DNA from: Porphyrobacter sp.
GTDB taxonomy: Bacteria > Pseudomonadota > Alphaproteobacteria > Sphingomonadales > Sphingomonadaceae
DNA: 64,000 nucleotides
Assembly (NCBI GenBank): GCA_016125555.1
Contig: WGLN01000015.1
Coordinates: forward strand, 44,125 to 108,124
Reading direction: 5' to 3'
A model generated the notes under the pieces. The model saw nothing but the letters and a program-made list of their open reading frames with translations, had not been told where the DNA came from and searched no databases. Both the position numbers and the translations under genes were made by a program. Positions 1-11,285 of this stretch are shown one piece after another (the first letter of the stretch is position 1; each line of letters opens with the position of its first letter).

Positions 1-1
1 G

Positions 2-499
2 CAGCGCGCGGGCAAGCTGGCGTGGCCCGCCTTCGGCCTCGTCGCCGCGCCGTTCCTCGCCTTCGCGCTGATCGCCTTGCCTTCGGTCTACACGGTCAAG
101 GCAGGCGGCGGGGAGGCGAGCATCCTGTCGCCCGAGCCCTTCAGCCGCGAGGCGCTCGCCGCGGCGCGGGCCTCGGGCAAGCCGGTGTTCGTGTGGTTCA
201 CCGCCGACTGGTGCGTCACCTGCAAGGTCAACGAGAGCGTCGCGATCGAGCGCGAAAGCGTGCGCGACGCCTTCGCCAAGGCGGGGGTGGTGGCGATGGT
301 CGGCGACTGGACGGTGCGCGATCCGGAAATCACCGCCTTCCTCACCGAGCAGGGTGCCGCGGGCGTGCCGCTCTATCTGTGGTATGCGCCCGGAACGAGC
401 GCGCCGGAACGCCTGCCGCAGGTGCTTACGCCGGACCTGCTGGTTGCGCAGGCTTCCGGCAATCCTCCACCAGTTGCATCGGCAGCGGGCTCGGATTGA
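2..499 (+). CDS. Thiol:disulfide interchange protein DsbD family, C-terminal thioredoxin-like part (5' truncated by window edge)
   Basis: Frame open from the window start; FVWFTADWCVTCKVNE (WCVTC thioredoxin-like active site) and GVPLYLWY follow a TM stretch. Confidence 0.85.
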   Translation, partial: QRAGKLAWPAFGLVAAPFLAFALIALPSVYTVKAGGGEASILSPEPFSREALAAARASGKPVFVWFTADWCVTCKVNESVAIERESVRDAFAKAGVVAMVGDWTVRDPEITAFLTEQGAAGVPLYLWYAPGTSAPERLPQVLTPDLLVAQASGNPPPVASAAGSD

Positions 500-986
500 G
501 CCGCACCAGACCTGCGCCCGGCACGGTGACGGTCGCCTGAAGATTGCCGCCGAGCGTGTCCCAGTCCCGCGCCGAGGCCGGAAGCGCGCCCTGCCATACC
601 AGCCGCCCGTCAACCCTGGTGGCGTCGACCGGAATGCGCGCGATCCGGCGGTTGCCTATCAGCGCCAGCAGCGCGCCCGCGCCCGCGTCGGCCGGGGCCT
701 GCCGGGTGATCGTCAGCTTCGCCCCCGGCGACCCCGCTCCCGCGCACCGGAGTGAGACCAGCACCGGCTCTCCGGGAATGCCGTAGACGATGCGGCGGGG
801 CGTGGCGCTTGCCGTCCACACCGCGCCGGTGGTGTCGGGGGAGTCGATCGGCTCGGAGGGTGCGGGCGGGGCGATGACATTTGCGGCGCGCGCGCTGCCG
901 TCGTCGGTCGGGGGCGGCTTGCAGGCGGGAAGCGCCAGCACACCCGCCAGCGCGGCTGCGGCGGCTGCGTTCCTGATCCTGATCAT
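426..986 (-). CDS. Hypothetical lipoprotein
   Basis: MIRIRNAAAAAALAGVLALPAC lipobox-like signal; stop overlaps the convergent dsbD-like 3' end by 74 bp. Confidence 0.6.
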   Translation of the reverse strand: MIRIRNAAAAAALAGVLALPACKPPPTDDGSARAANVIAPPAPSEPIDSPDTTGAVWTASATPRRIVYGIPGEPVLVSLRCAGAGSPGAKLTITRQAPADAGAGALLALIGNRRIARIPVDATRVDGRLVWQGALPASARDWDTLGGNLQATVTVPGAGLVRLNPSPLPMQLVEDCRKPAQPAGPA

Positions 987-1120
987 GGGTTTTCTCGGGC
1001 GGTCATGTCTTGCGGGGCGACCCTATGCAGGGCGCACCCCTGCGGGTCAATCGCAAGGGCAGCGCTTTCCGGTGAGCCAGCGCAGCGGGCTGGCGAATGC
1101 ACTTTTCGCGCGGCGAAGCG

Positions 1121-3334
<2,214 letters not shown>

Positions 3335-3422
3335 CCATGCGTGAATGTGAAGGGCTGCCGGACGGGCCGCGATGCGCTATGCTGGCGCACCCCGGGCAGG
3401 CCCCGCACAGGAGAAACAGGCG

Positions 3423-3953
3423 ATGAAACGGATGATCATGGCGGCTGCGGCCGCGACACTGGTGGCGGGCTGTTCGGGCGGGGATGCCGATGCCGACGGC
3501 GACGGCAAGGTCAGCATGGCGGAGGCGCGCGATCAGGCGAAGGCGCAAGGCGTCATGCCCGAACCGGGGCAGTACAGGGCAACCATCACCATGACCGGGA
3601 TGGAAATCCCCGGCATGCCCGCAGGCATGGCCAACCACGGGGCGGGGGCGACCACCACCACCGAATATTGCCTCACCGAGAAGGACGTGGCCGACGGCTT
3701 CGAGGAGATGATGAAGCGCGGCCAGAACGGCGATTGCAGCTATGAGAAGTTCGCTCTCGACGACGGCAAGCTGGATGCGGTGATGGTCTGCAAGACCGAA
3801 CAGGGCGATGCGCGCATGACCATGAACGGCACCGCCACCCCGACCTCCTCGCAATTCGACGCGAGCATGAAGATGAACGTGCCCGAGATGGGCGAGGGCA
3901 CGATGAGCTTCACCGCCAAGCACGAGCGGATCGGCGACTGTCCGGCGAAATGA
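3423..3953 (+). CDS. DUF3617-type lipoprotein with EF-hand-like loop
   Basis: MKRMIMAAAAATLVAGC lipobox; DADGDGKVSMAE loop; YCLTEKDVADG, DUF3617-like. Confidence 0.7.
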   Translation: MKRMIMAAAAATLVAGCSGGDADADGDGKVSMAEARDQAKAQGVMPEPGQYRATITMTGMEIPGMPAGMANHGAGATTTTEYCLTEKDVADGFEEMMKRGQNGDCSYEKFALDDGKLDAVMVCKTEQGDARMTMNGTATPTSSQFDASMKMNVPEMGEGTMSFTAKHERIGDCPAK

Positions 3954-4024
3954 GGGGCGCTTCCGGGCGGAAGCGAATGTTACATTTCAGGGAACATTCA
4001 GCTACAATGGGGTTTCAGTGACAT

Positions 4025-4846
4025 ATGACCCCATCGCGCCTCTCCTCTGACATCGCCCGCATCCCGGCGCAGTTCGCAGCCGCCGGCGCGGGTGCGCGTC
4101 AGGCCTACGAGGCGAGCGAATTCGCCCGCCGCGTGGCGCTGGCGCGCGAGGTCTGCCCCGAAGAGCACGAGGCGGGCAAGCCGCGGCTGGTGCGCCTGCT
4201 CGGCGAGCTCGAGTTCCTGTTCGAGCCGGTCCGCCGCCGCACCCGCAAGCTCGACATCGCGATTACCGCCAACCCGCAGATGGTGATGCTGCTGCCCGGC
4301 TTTGCCGCCCACCCGGTGCGGATGCGCTATCTCGCGCGCCAGCTCGAGGCGGCGGGTCACCGCACCAAGCGCTGGGGCCTCGGCTTCAACTGGGGGCCGG
4401 ACGAGGCCCGCTTCGAACAGCTCGAGGCCCGGCTCGAGGAGCTTCACGCGCGCCACGGGCGCAAGGTGGTGCTGGTCGGCTGGAGCCTCGGGGGGCTGTT
4501 CGCGCGCGAGATCGCCAAGCGCCGGCCCGAGATGGTGGCCAAGGTCATCACCATGGGATCGCCCTTTTCCGGTTCGCTGCGCGCCAACAACGTGTGGCGG
4601 GCCTATCAGTTCATCACCGGCCATTCGGTCGACGCCCCGCCGATCGACGCCGATCTCCCCGCCAAGCCGCCGGTCGAGACGGTCGCCTTGTGGAGCGCCA
4701 ACGACGGCGCGATCGCACCGCGCTGCGCCGCCGGCCGCCCGGGCGAACGCGACCGGGCAATCGCGCTGCGCTGCACCCACATGGGCTTCACCTACGATCC
4801 GCAGGTGATCCACACCGTGCTCGAAGAGCTCGAAGCGACCCGCTGA
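4025..4846 (+). CDS. Alpha/beta hydrolase
   Basis: VLVGWSLGGLFAREIAKRRPEMV nucleophile elbow (GWSLGG); C-terminal HMGF histidine region. Confidence 0.8.
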   Translation: MTPSRLSSDIARIPAQFAAAGAGARQAYEASEFARRVALAREVCPEEHEAGKPRLVRLLGELEFLFEPVRRRTRKLDIAITANPQMVMLLPGFAAHPVRMRYLARQLEAAGHRTKRWGLGFNWGPDEARFEQLEARLEELHARHGRKVVLVGWSLGGLFAREIAKRRPEMVAKVITMGSPFSGSLRANNVWRAYQFITGHSVDAPPIDADLPAKPPVETVALWSANDGAIAPRCAAGRPGERDRAIALRCTHMGFTYDPQVIHTVLEELEATR

Positions 4847-4952
4847 CCGGCCGCGCGCGCGCGCGGCAATCGCGGTTTTCGGCACAGGCGCTTTCCTTTT
4901 GCGAAAGCCCCGTTAGGTTGCTGCATTGCACCCAAACCTATTGCAGGGGTCG

Positions 4953-6383
4953 ATGAACGACGACGGCGGAACTTTCGACGAGATGTTCGACGGCAGCGGA
5001 CAGACCCGGCCCGCCTATGCCGAATACTGCCGCTGGTTCGACGAGCAGCCGGGCGAGGTCCTGAAGCGCAAGAACCGCGAGGCCGACGACACCTTCCGCC
5101 GCACCGGCATCACCTTCAACGTCTATGGCGAGAACGAGGCCGAGGAACGCCTGATCCCCTTCGACATGGTGCCCCGGATCATCACCGCGGCCGAATGGCG
5201 CCGGCTGTCGCGCGGGATCGAGCAGCGCGTGCGGGCGCTCAATTCCTTCCTCTACGATCTCTACCACCGGCAGGAGATCGTGCGCGCGGGGCGCCTGCCC
5301 GAACGCCTGCTGCGCGCCAATGATGCCTGGCTCGCCAACATGGTCGGCTTCACCCCGCCGGGCGGCATCTACACCCACATTGTCGGCATCGACCTTGTGC
5401 GCACCGGTCCGGACGAATTCTTCGTGCTGGAAGACAACGCGCGCACGCCCTCGGGGGTCTCCTACATGCTGGAGAACCGCGAGACGATGATGGCGATGTT
5501 CCCCGACCTGTTCAGCCGGGTGGGGGTGGAAAGCGTCTCCAACTACCCTCGCCGCCTCGCGCGCAGCCTCGCCGCCTGCGTCCCGCCGGCCTTCCGCGGT
5601 GGCCGCGCCACGGTCGCGGTGCTGACGCCGGGGATCTACAATTCCGCCTATTTCGAACACGCCTTCCTCGCCGACCAGATGGGCGCCGAGCTGGTCGAGG
5701 GCAGCGACCTGCGCGTGGTCGAGGACCGGGTGCAGATGCGCACCACCCGCGGCTACAAGCCGATCGACGTGCTCTATCGCCGGGTCGACGACGAGTTCCT
5801 CGATCCGCTCACCTTCAACCCGGATTCGGTGCTCGGCGTGCCGGGGATCATGGACGTCTACCGCGCCGGCGGCATCACCATCGCCAACGCGCCGGGCACC
5901 GGGGTCGCCGACGACAAGGCGATCTATTCCTTCATGCCCGAGATCGTCGAGTTCTACACCGGCGAGAAGCCGCTGCTGCCCAACGTCCAGACCTGGCGCT
6001 GCGCCGATCCGGACAGCCTCGCCTATGTGCTCGACAATCTCGCCGAGCTGGTGGTCAAGGAGGTGCACGGTTCGGGCGGCTACGGGATGCTGATCGGGCC
6101 GACCGCCAGCCGGAAAGAGATCAAGGCGTTCCGCGAGAAGCTGGAGGCGCGGCCCGAGAACTACATTGCCCAGCCCACGCTCGCGCTGTCGACTTGCCCG
6201 ATCTATACCCGCGCAGGTCTCGCGCCGCGCCATGTCGACTTGAGGCCCTTCGTGCTGGTCAGCCCCGAAGGGATCGACATCACGCCCGGCGGGCTGACCC
6301 GCGTGGCGCTCAAGAAGGGTTCGCTGGTGGTCAATTCCTCGCAAGGGGGCGGCACCAAGGACACCTGGGTGCTCAAGGACTAG
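4953..6383 (+). CDS. Circularly permuted ATP-grasp family protein (DUF404/DUF407 type)
   Basis: FDEMFDGSGQTRPAYAEYCRWFDE, VLEDNARTPSGVSYMLENRE, VVKEVHGSGGYGMLIGP; followed by the alpha-E gene. Confidence 0.92.
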   Translation: MNDDGGTFDEMFDGSGQTRPAYAEYCRWFDEQPGEVLKRKNREADDTFRRTGITFNVYGENEAEERLIPFDMVPRIITAAEWRRLSRGIEQRVRALNSFLYDLYHRQEIVRAGRLPERLLRANDAWLANMVGFTPPGGIYTHIVGIDLVRTGPDEFFVLEDNARTPSGVSYMLENRETMMAMFPDLFSRVGVESVSNYPRRLARSLAACVPPAFRGGRATVAVLTPGIYNSAYFEHAFLADQMGAELVEGSDLRVVEDRVQMRTTRGYKPIDVLYRRVDDEFLDPLTFNPDSVLGVPGIMDVYRAGGITIANAPGTGVADDKAIYSFMPEIVEFYTGEKPLLPNVQTWRCADPDSLAYVLDNLAELVVKEVHGSGGYGMLIGPTASRKEIKAFREKLEARPENYIAQPTLALSTCPIYTRAGLAPRHVDLRPFVLVSPEGIDITPGGLTRVALKKGSLVVNSSQGGGTKDTWVLKD

Positions 6384-6401
6384 CATGGAGAGAGACGCAC
6401 C

Positions 6402-7346
6402 ATGCTAGGCCGCACCGCCAACGGGCTGTTCTGGATGTTCCGCTATCTCGAGCGGGCCGAGAACACCGCGCGCCTGCTCGAGGCGGCGCTGCGCATGGCG
6501 CTGACCCGCGACATCGTCGCTGCCGAGGCGGAATGGCGCTCGGTCATCGCCACGCTCGGGCTGCAGCAGGCCTACGAGGCGGCGAACGAGGGCTATGACG
6601 GGCTGTCCGTCTGGAACTTCGTGCTGCGCGGACCCTCGAACCCCGGCAACGTCCGCGCGATGTTCGGCGCGGTGCGGAGCAATGCGCGGATGGCCCGCAT
6701 CAACATCTCCTCGGACGTGTGGGAGGCGGTCAACGACAACTGGATGAAGCTCGACAAGCTGCTCGCGCGCCCCGTCGGCCAGACGGCGGTGGGCGAGGTG
6801 CTCGGCGCGATCCGGCGGGCGGGCACGCAGGTGCACGGCGCCTTCGACGGGTCGATGCTGCGCGACGAGGGTTTCCACTTCGCCCGCGCGGGCACCTTCA
6901 TCGAGCGCGCCGATTCCACCGCGCGCATTCTCGACATGAAGTATTTCCTGCTGCTGCCCTCGCTATCCTATGTCGGGTCGAGCCTCGATACCGGGCAGTG
7001 GGAACAGGTGCTGCGCTCGGTCGCGGGGGCGCGGGTCTATTCCTGGCTCAATGCCGGACAGATCGAGGCGCGCGGGATCGTCGACTTCCTGGTGCTCGAC
7101 GACCGCTTCCCGAGGAGCCTCGCCTTTTGCCGGGGCGCGCTGCGCGAGTGCCTCGGTGCGCTCGCGCGTGCGCACGGGGTGGAGGGCGGCTGCCACGCGC
7201 TGATGCGCGATGCCGACACCCGCATCAGCCACCTCAGCGTCGACCAGATCTTCGACCAGGGGCTGCACGAATTCCTCGTCGATTTCCTCGCCCGCAACGC
7301 CGCCATATCCCGGGCGATCGCCGAGGATTACCGGTTCCACGCATGA
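6402..7346 (+). CDS. Alpha-E domain protein (DUF403)
   Basis: MLGRTANGLFWMFRYLERAENTARLLE, typical alpha-E N-terminus; adjacent to ATP-grasp and transglutaminase genes. Confidence 0.92.
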   Translation: MLGRTANGLFWMFRYLERAENTARLLEAALRMALTRDIVAAEAEWRSVIATLGLQQAYEAANEGYDGLSVWNFVLRGPSNPGNVRAMFGAVRSNARMARINISSDVWEAVNDNWMKLDKLLARPVGQTAVGEVLGAIRRAGTQVHGAFDGSMLRDEGFHFARAGTFIERADSTARILDMKYFLLLPSLSYVGSSLDTGQWEQVLRSVAGARVYSWLNAGQIEARGIVDFLVLDDRFPRSLAFCRGALRECLGALARAHGVEGGCHALMRDADTRISHLSVDQIFDQGLHEFLVDFLARNAAISRAIAEDYRFHA

Positions 7347-7356
7347 GGACGCCCGC

Positions 7357-8217
7357 ATGAGCACCATGACCCTCTCGATCCGGCACACCACGCATTACGC
7401 CTTCGCCGAGCCGGTCATGCACGCGCTCCAGCGGTTGCGGCTGACCCCCAAGGAGACCCAGGGCCAGCGCATCGTCGAATGGCGGATGCTCTACGAGAAT
7501 GCCCGCCCCGAGCTCGCCTATGACGACCAGCATTTCAACCACGTCACCCTGATCGGGGTCGAACCCGGCGCGCGCGAGGTGACGGTGACCTGCGAGGGGT
7601 TGGTCGAGACCGAGGACAACAGCGGCGTGATCGGCCGCCATTCGGGCCACCTGCCGCTGTGGAGCTTCCTGCGCCAGACCCCGCTCACCCGCCCGGGGCC
7701 GAAACTGCGCGCGCTGGTGCGCGAATTGGGCACGCCCGCCGGCGATGCGCCGCTCGATTTCCTCCACGCGCTCTCCGCGCTGATCCGCGAGCGCGTCAGC
7801 TACGAGACCGGGCGCACCCACGCTGCCACCACCGCCGAGGAAGCGGTCGGCGACGGGGTGGGGGTGTGCCAGGACCACGCGCACGTCTTCATCGGCGCGG
7901 CGCGCGCCAGCGGGGTGCCGGCGCGCTATGTCAGCGGCTACCTGATGATGGACGACCGGATCGATCAGGAGGCCACCCACGCCTGGGCCGAGGCCCATGT
8001 CGAGGGGCTCGGCTGGGTCGGCTTCGATGTCTCCAACGGCATCAGCCCCGACCCGCGCTACGTCCGCGTGGCGACGGGGAGCGACTATCGCGACGCCGCG
8101 CCGGTGACGGGAATCAGCTTCGGCGCGACCGAACAGATGCTCAAGGTCGATGTCGCGGTCGCCGCGCAGTCTCCCGCCGCCTCACAGGCACAGTCGCAGG
8201 ACGGGTCGAACCAGTAG
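7357..8217 (+). CDS. Transglutaminase-like family protein
   Basis: GDGVGVCQDHAHVFIGAARASGVPARYVSGYL (catalytic Cys), THAWAEAHVEGLGWVGFDVSN (His, Asp). Confidence 0.93.
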   Translation: MSTMTLSIRHTTHYAFAEPVMHALQRLRLTPKETQGQRIVEWRMLYENARPELAYDDQHFNHVTLIGVEPGAREVTVTCEGLVETEDNSGVIGRHSGHLPLWSFLRQTPLTRPGPKLRALVRELGTPAGDAPLDFLHALSALIRERVSYETGRTHAATTAEEAVGDGVGVCQDHAHVFIGAARASGVPARYVSGYLMMDDRIDQEATHAWAEAHVEGLGWVGFDVSNGISPDPRYVRVATGSDYRDAAPVTGISFGATEQMLKVDVAVAAQSPAASQAQSQDGSNQ

Positions 8218-8308
8218 GGCTGCGGGCCGCGCCTGCGGCTTTGCGCTGCTGTGCCGATTGGGCTAGGGCGGCGCGCCGGTCCGGGCAGCGCCGAGAAAAG
8301 GAAACCAC

Positions 8309-9055
8309 ATGACCTATTGCGTTGGCATGGTGCTCGAGAAAGGCCTCGTGCTGATGAGCGACACCCGCACCAATTCGGGCGTCGACAATATCTCGACCTT
8401 CCGCAAGCTGTTCCACTGGCAGGTGCCGGGCGAGCGGATGATCGCGGTGATGACCGCAGGCAATCTTGCCACCACCCAGGCGGTGATCAGCCAGCTTGAG
8501 GAGCGCACCGCGGTGCCCTCCGAGCGCGACAACACGCTGCTCAAGGGACCGACCATGTTCCAGGTCGCGACCGAGATCGGCCGGCTGCTGCGCCACACCA
8601 TCGAGGACGTGCAACGCGCCAACGGCGACAGCGGGAAGGGCCGCTTCACCGCCACCATGATCCTCGCCGGACAGATCGCGGGGATGCAGCCGCGCCTGTT
8701 CATGATCTACCCCGAAGGCAATTTCATCGAGGCCAGCTGGGACACGCCCTTCTTCCAGATCGGCGAGACCAAGTATGGCCGCCCGATCCTGATCCGCGGC
8801 TACGAACCAGACATGAGCTTCGAGGACGCGGTCAAGCTGTTGATGGTGAGCTTCGATTCGACCCTCAAGGCGAACCTCTCGGTAGGGCTGCCGCTCGACC
8901 TGCTGGTGATCGGGAAGGACGAATTCGCGGCGACGCATGAACACCGCGTGACCGCCGAGGACCCCTATTTTGCAACGATTTCGTCAAGCTGGGGCGATGC
9001 GCTGCGTTCGGCCTTCCATTCGCTGCCGTCTTACAGCTTTACGGACGGGGACTGA
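8309..9055 (+). CDS. Proteasome-type protease, Anbu-like (bacterial proteasome homologue)
   Basis: MTYCVGMVLEKGLVLMSDTRTNSGVDN with Thr2 following Met; context with ATP-grasp, alpha-E and transglutaminase genes. Confidence 0.9.
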   Translation: MTYCVGMVLEKGLVLMSDTRTNSGVDNISTFRKLFHWQVPGERMIAVMTAGNLATTQAVISQLEERTAVPSERDNTLLKGPTMFQVATEIGRLLRHTIEDVQRANGDSGKGRFTATMILAGQIAGMQPRLFMIYPEGNFIEASWDTPFFQIGETKYGRPILIRGYEPDMSFEDAVKLLMVSFDSTLKANLSVGLPLDLLVIGKDEFAATHEHRVTAEDPYFATISSSWGDALRSAFHSLPSYSFTDGD

Positions 9056-9196
9056 ATCCAGGCGAAATCTAGGTTCGTTTCGGACTGATTTAAGTTAGAG
9101 AAATCAGGATTTTGAGAGCCATGCGATAGGGTAAACGCTCCGGATCGGCGCCGACCCTGCGTGAATTGCGTAAGGGGCTGGCGCAGTCATCCTCGC

Positions 9197-9817
9197 ATGA
9201 CACGCAAAGCCTCCCTCCACTTCATCGATTCGTGCAGCCGCCAGCGTGCCGAACTGGCGCGCGTCGGATTTGCCTTGGGCCACCATTGCGAGGTCTACGG
9301 AGACCTTTCGGAGCTGTCGGTTCACCCGCCGCGCGAAGGGATCATCGTCGCCCGCGATACCGCGGAAGAGGGTGGGGTGGGGATGATCCTCGACCGGCTC
9401 GGGCGCCTCGGGATCTGGCTTCCCCTGATCGCGGTCGAAGTCCAACCGCGTCCAAACCGCATCGTCGAGGCGATCAAGGCCGGGGCCCTCGATTACCTCG
9501 CCCTGCCGCTCGATCCCGAACGGTTCACCCGCTGCCTCATGCGCATCGACAAGGAGGCCGAGCAGTTCGGCGCCGCCCGCCGCCGCATGATCGAGGCGCG
9601 CGACCGCATCTCGACACTCTCGGCGCGCGAGCGCGAGGTGCTCGACTGGCTGGCCGAAGGCAGCAGCAACAAGGCGATCGCACGCGAACTCGACATCAGC
9701 CCGCGCACGGTCGAAATCCACCGCGCCAACATGATGAACAAGCTCGGAGCGCGGCATGCCGCCGAAGCCGTGCGGCTGCGGCTCGAAGCCAAGCTCGAAC
9801 CGAAATTGCGGGCCTGA
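9197..9817 (+). CDS. FixJ-type LuxR response regulator with degenerate receiver
   Basis: C-terminal LSAREREVLDWLAEGSSNKAIARELDISPRTVEIHRANMMNKLGA LuxR HTH; receiver-like N-terminus. Confidence 0.85.
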   Translation: MTRKASLHFIDSCSRQRAELARVGFALGHHCEVYGDLSELSVHPPREGIIVARDTAEEGGVGMILDRLGRLGIWLPLIAVEVQPRPNRIVEAIKAGALDYLALPLDPERFTRCLMRIDKEAEQFGAARRRMIEARDRISTLSAREREVLDWLAEGSSNKAIARELDISPRTVEIHRANMMNKLGARHAAEAVRLRLEAKLEPKLRA

Positions 9818-10018
9818 ACGCCTTCGGGCTTGCCAGGCACCCGCACAGGCCTTGCCCGCTCACCGCGCCACGACCTCCGGCGTCGCGGGCCGACATCGGG
9901 CCGGTACCCCCGGGCGGCTCCGGCGCTGCTGTCCCACTGCGTCGGGGTCGCCGAACCTTCACCAGCAGGATGGCCGATGCACCCGCCGGCGGCTCTGCGC
10001 AGCAATCGACCCGGCGGC

Positions 10019-10723
10019 TCAGCGGCAGAACTTCGCGCCGGTGCCTTCGAGGTGGAAGTGGTCCTCGTGGGCGGCATTGTATTCGGGGCCGAGCACCGTG
10101 GCGAAGCGCTTGCAGGCGCTTTCGTGCACCACCCGCAGGAACCGCCGCGTCGCCGCGTCGCCCCCTTGCCAGTCGCGCTTGAGCACGATGCGCCGCCCGT
10201 CCGCCAGCACGAAGCCCGCGACGTCGATCGCTTCGGCGCGGGCATGGGCCGAACGCCGCTCGGTGCCGGCGACGTTGCGGCACGAATAGGAGCCCATCGT
10301 CTCGATCCGGGCGATCGGGCTGCCGAGTATCTGGCGCGCGGCACGGTCCACGCCGAAGCGCGCCCAGTCGCCGAAGGCCTTGGCGACGTCGCAGCGCACC
10401 GCGCCGAGATTGCTGACCCCGAAACTGGAACGGTCCCCCGCCAGCGCCGAGAGCTGCACCGTGCCGAGCTTGTTGCAGCCGGGCGCGGCATAGGTGTCGG
10501 GAAGCGGTTCGAAGCGCGCGCCGCTCGCGCCGAGTTCGGCGAGGCAGGCGCGTTCCGCGGCATCGGGGGCATAGGTCTGCGGAGCCGAGGCCATTCGCGG
10601 CGCAGGGTGCGTCGGCGCGCCGGCGCTTCCCCCGCCGCCGCCCGGCACCAGCGAACCGCAGCCGGCCAGCGCCAGCGTGGCGGTCAGCAGGATCGCGCAG
10701 CGAAGGCGTGAGAGAGCCGTCAT
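10019..10723 (-). CDS. Extensin family protein (extensin-like C-terminal domain)
   Basis: Lipoprotein signal LLTATLALAGCG; CNKLGTVQLSALAGDRSSFGVSNLGAVRCDVA; HEDHFHLEGTGAKFC C-terminus. Confidence 0.85.
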   Translation of the reverse strand: MTALSRLRCAILLTATLALAGCGSLVPGGGGGSAGAPTHPAPRMASAPQTYAPDAAERACLAELGASGARFEPLPDTYAAPGCNKLGTVQLSALAGDRSSFGVSNLGAVRCDVAKAFGDWARFGVDRAARQILGSPIARIETMGSYSCRNVAGTERRSAHARAEAIDVAGFVLADGRRIVLKRDWQGGDAATRRFLRVVHESACKRFATVLGPEYNAAHEDHFHLEGTGAKFCR

Positions 10724-10817
10724 CCCGCCGGATTATTGCGCAGAAACAGGCATTGCGCGAGCCTCAAATGCGCCGCGGCGGGGCGGTGCGGCGTCCGCCG
10801 CCCGCGTGCCGGCCGGC

Positions 10818-11213
10818 TCAGGGCAGTTCGTCGGCTACCTGTTCCCACAGCTCGATCTTGACCCCGTCGGGATCGAGCAGCCAGGCGAAGCGGCCATAGC
10901 CTTCGTCCGCCTCGCCGAGGATCGTCACGCCCTTGGCCTCGAGCCCGGCGATGAAGCCGGGCAGGTCGTCGACCCTGAGGTTGATCATGAAGCCGCCCCT
11001 GCCGGGCTTGATGTATTCCGCGTCGGCGAAGTGACTGATCAGCGAATAGGGGTTGGCGCGCGGTTCTTCGCTCCACGCGAGCTGCGGACCGAACGGACCG
11101 TCGATCCCCAGAATGTCGCGATACCAGGCGCGGGTCGCCTCGGGATCGCCGACCACGTAGAACACACCGCCGAGCCCCGTGACGCGCGGTCCTGTCATGC
11201 TGCCATTGTCCAT
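10818..11213 (-). CDS. VOC family (glyoxalase-like) protein
   Basis: VFYVVGDPEATRAWYRDILGIDGPFG and WLLDPDGVKIELWE; GGAGGAGC ribosome-binding site upstream of ATG. Confidence 0.85.
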   Translation of the reverse strand: MDNGSMTGPRVTGLGGVFYVVGDPEATRAWYRDILGIDGPFGPQLAWSEEPRANPYSLISHFADAEYIKPGRGGFMINLRVDDLPGFIAGLEAKGVTILGEADEGYGRFAWLLDPDGVKIELWEQVADELP

Positions 11214-11285
11214 CGCCTGCTCCTCCCCGCCGCGCATCATGCGCCTTGGCGCAGGCGGAGGGAAGGGACTTCGGCAGCGATCCGG

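Noticed and set aside
4938-6386. 482-aa minus-strand ORF opposite the ATP-grasp gene
   Set aside because: Antisense artefact; no domain motifs.
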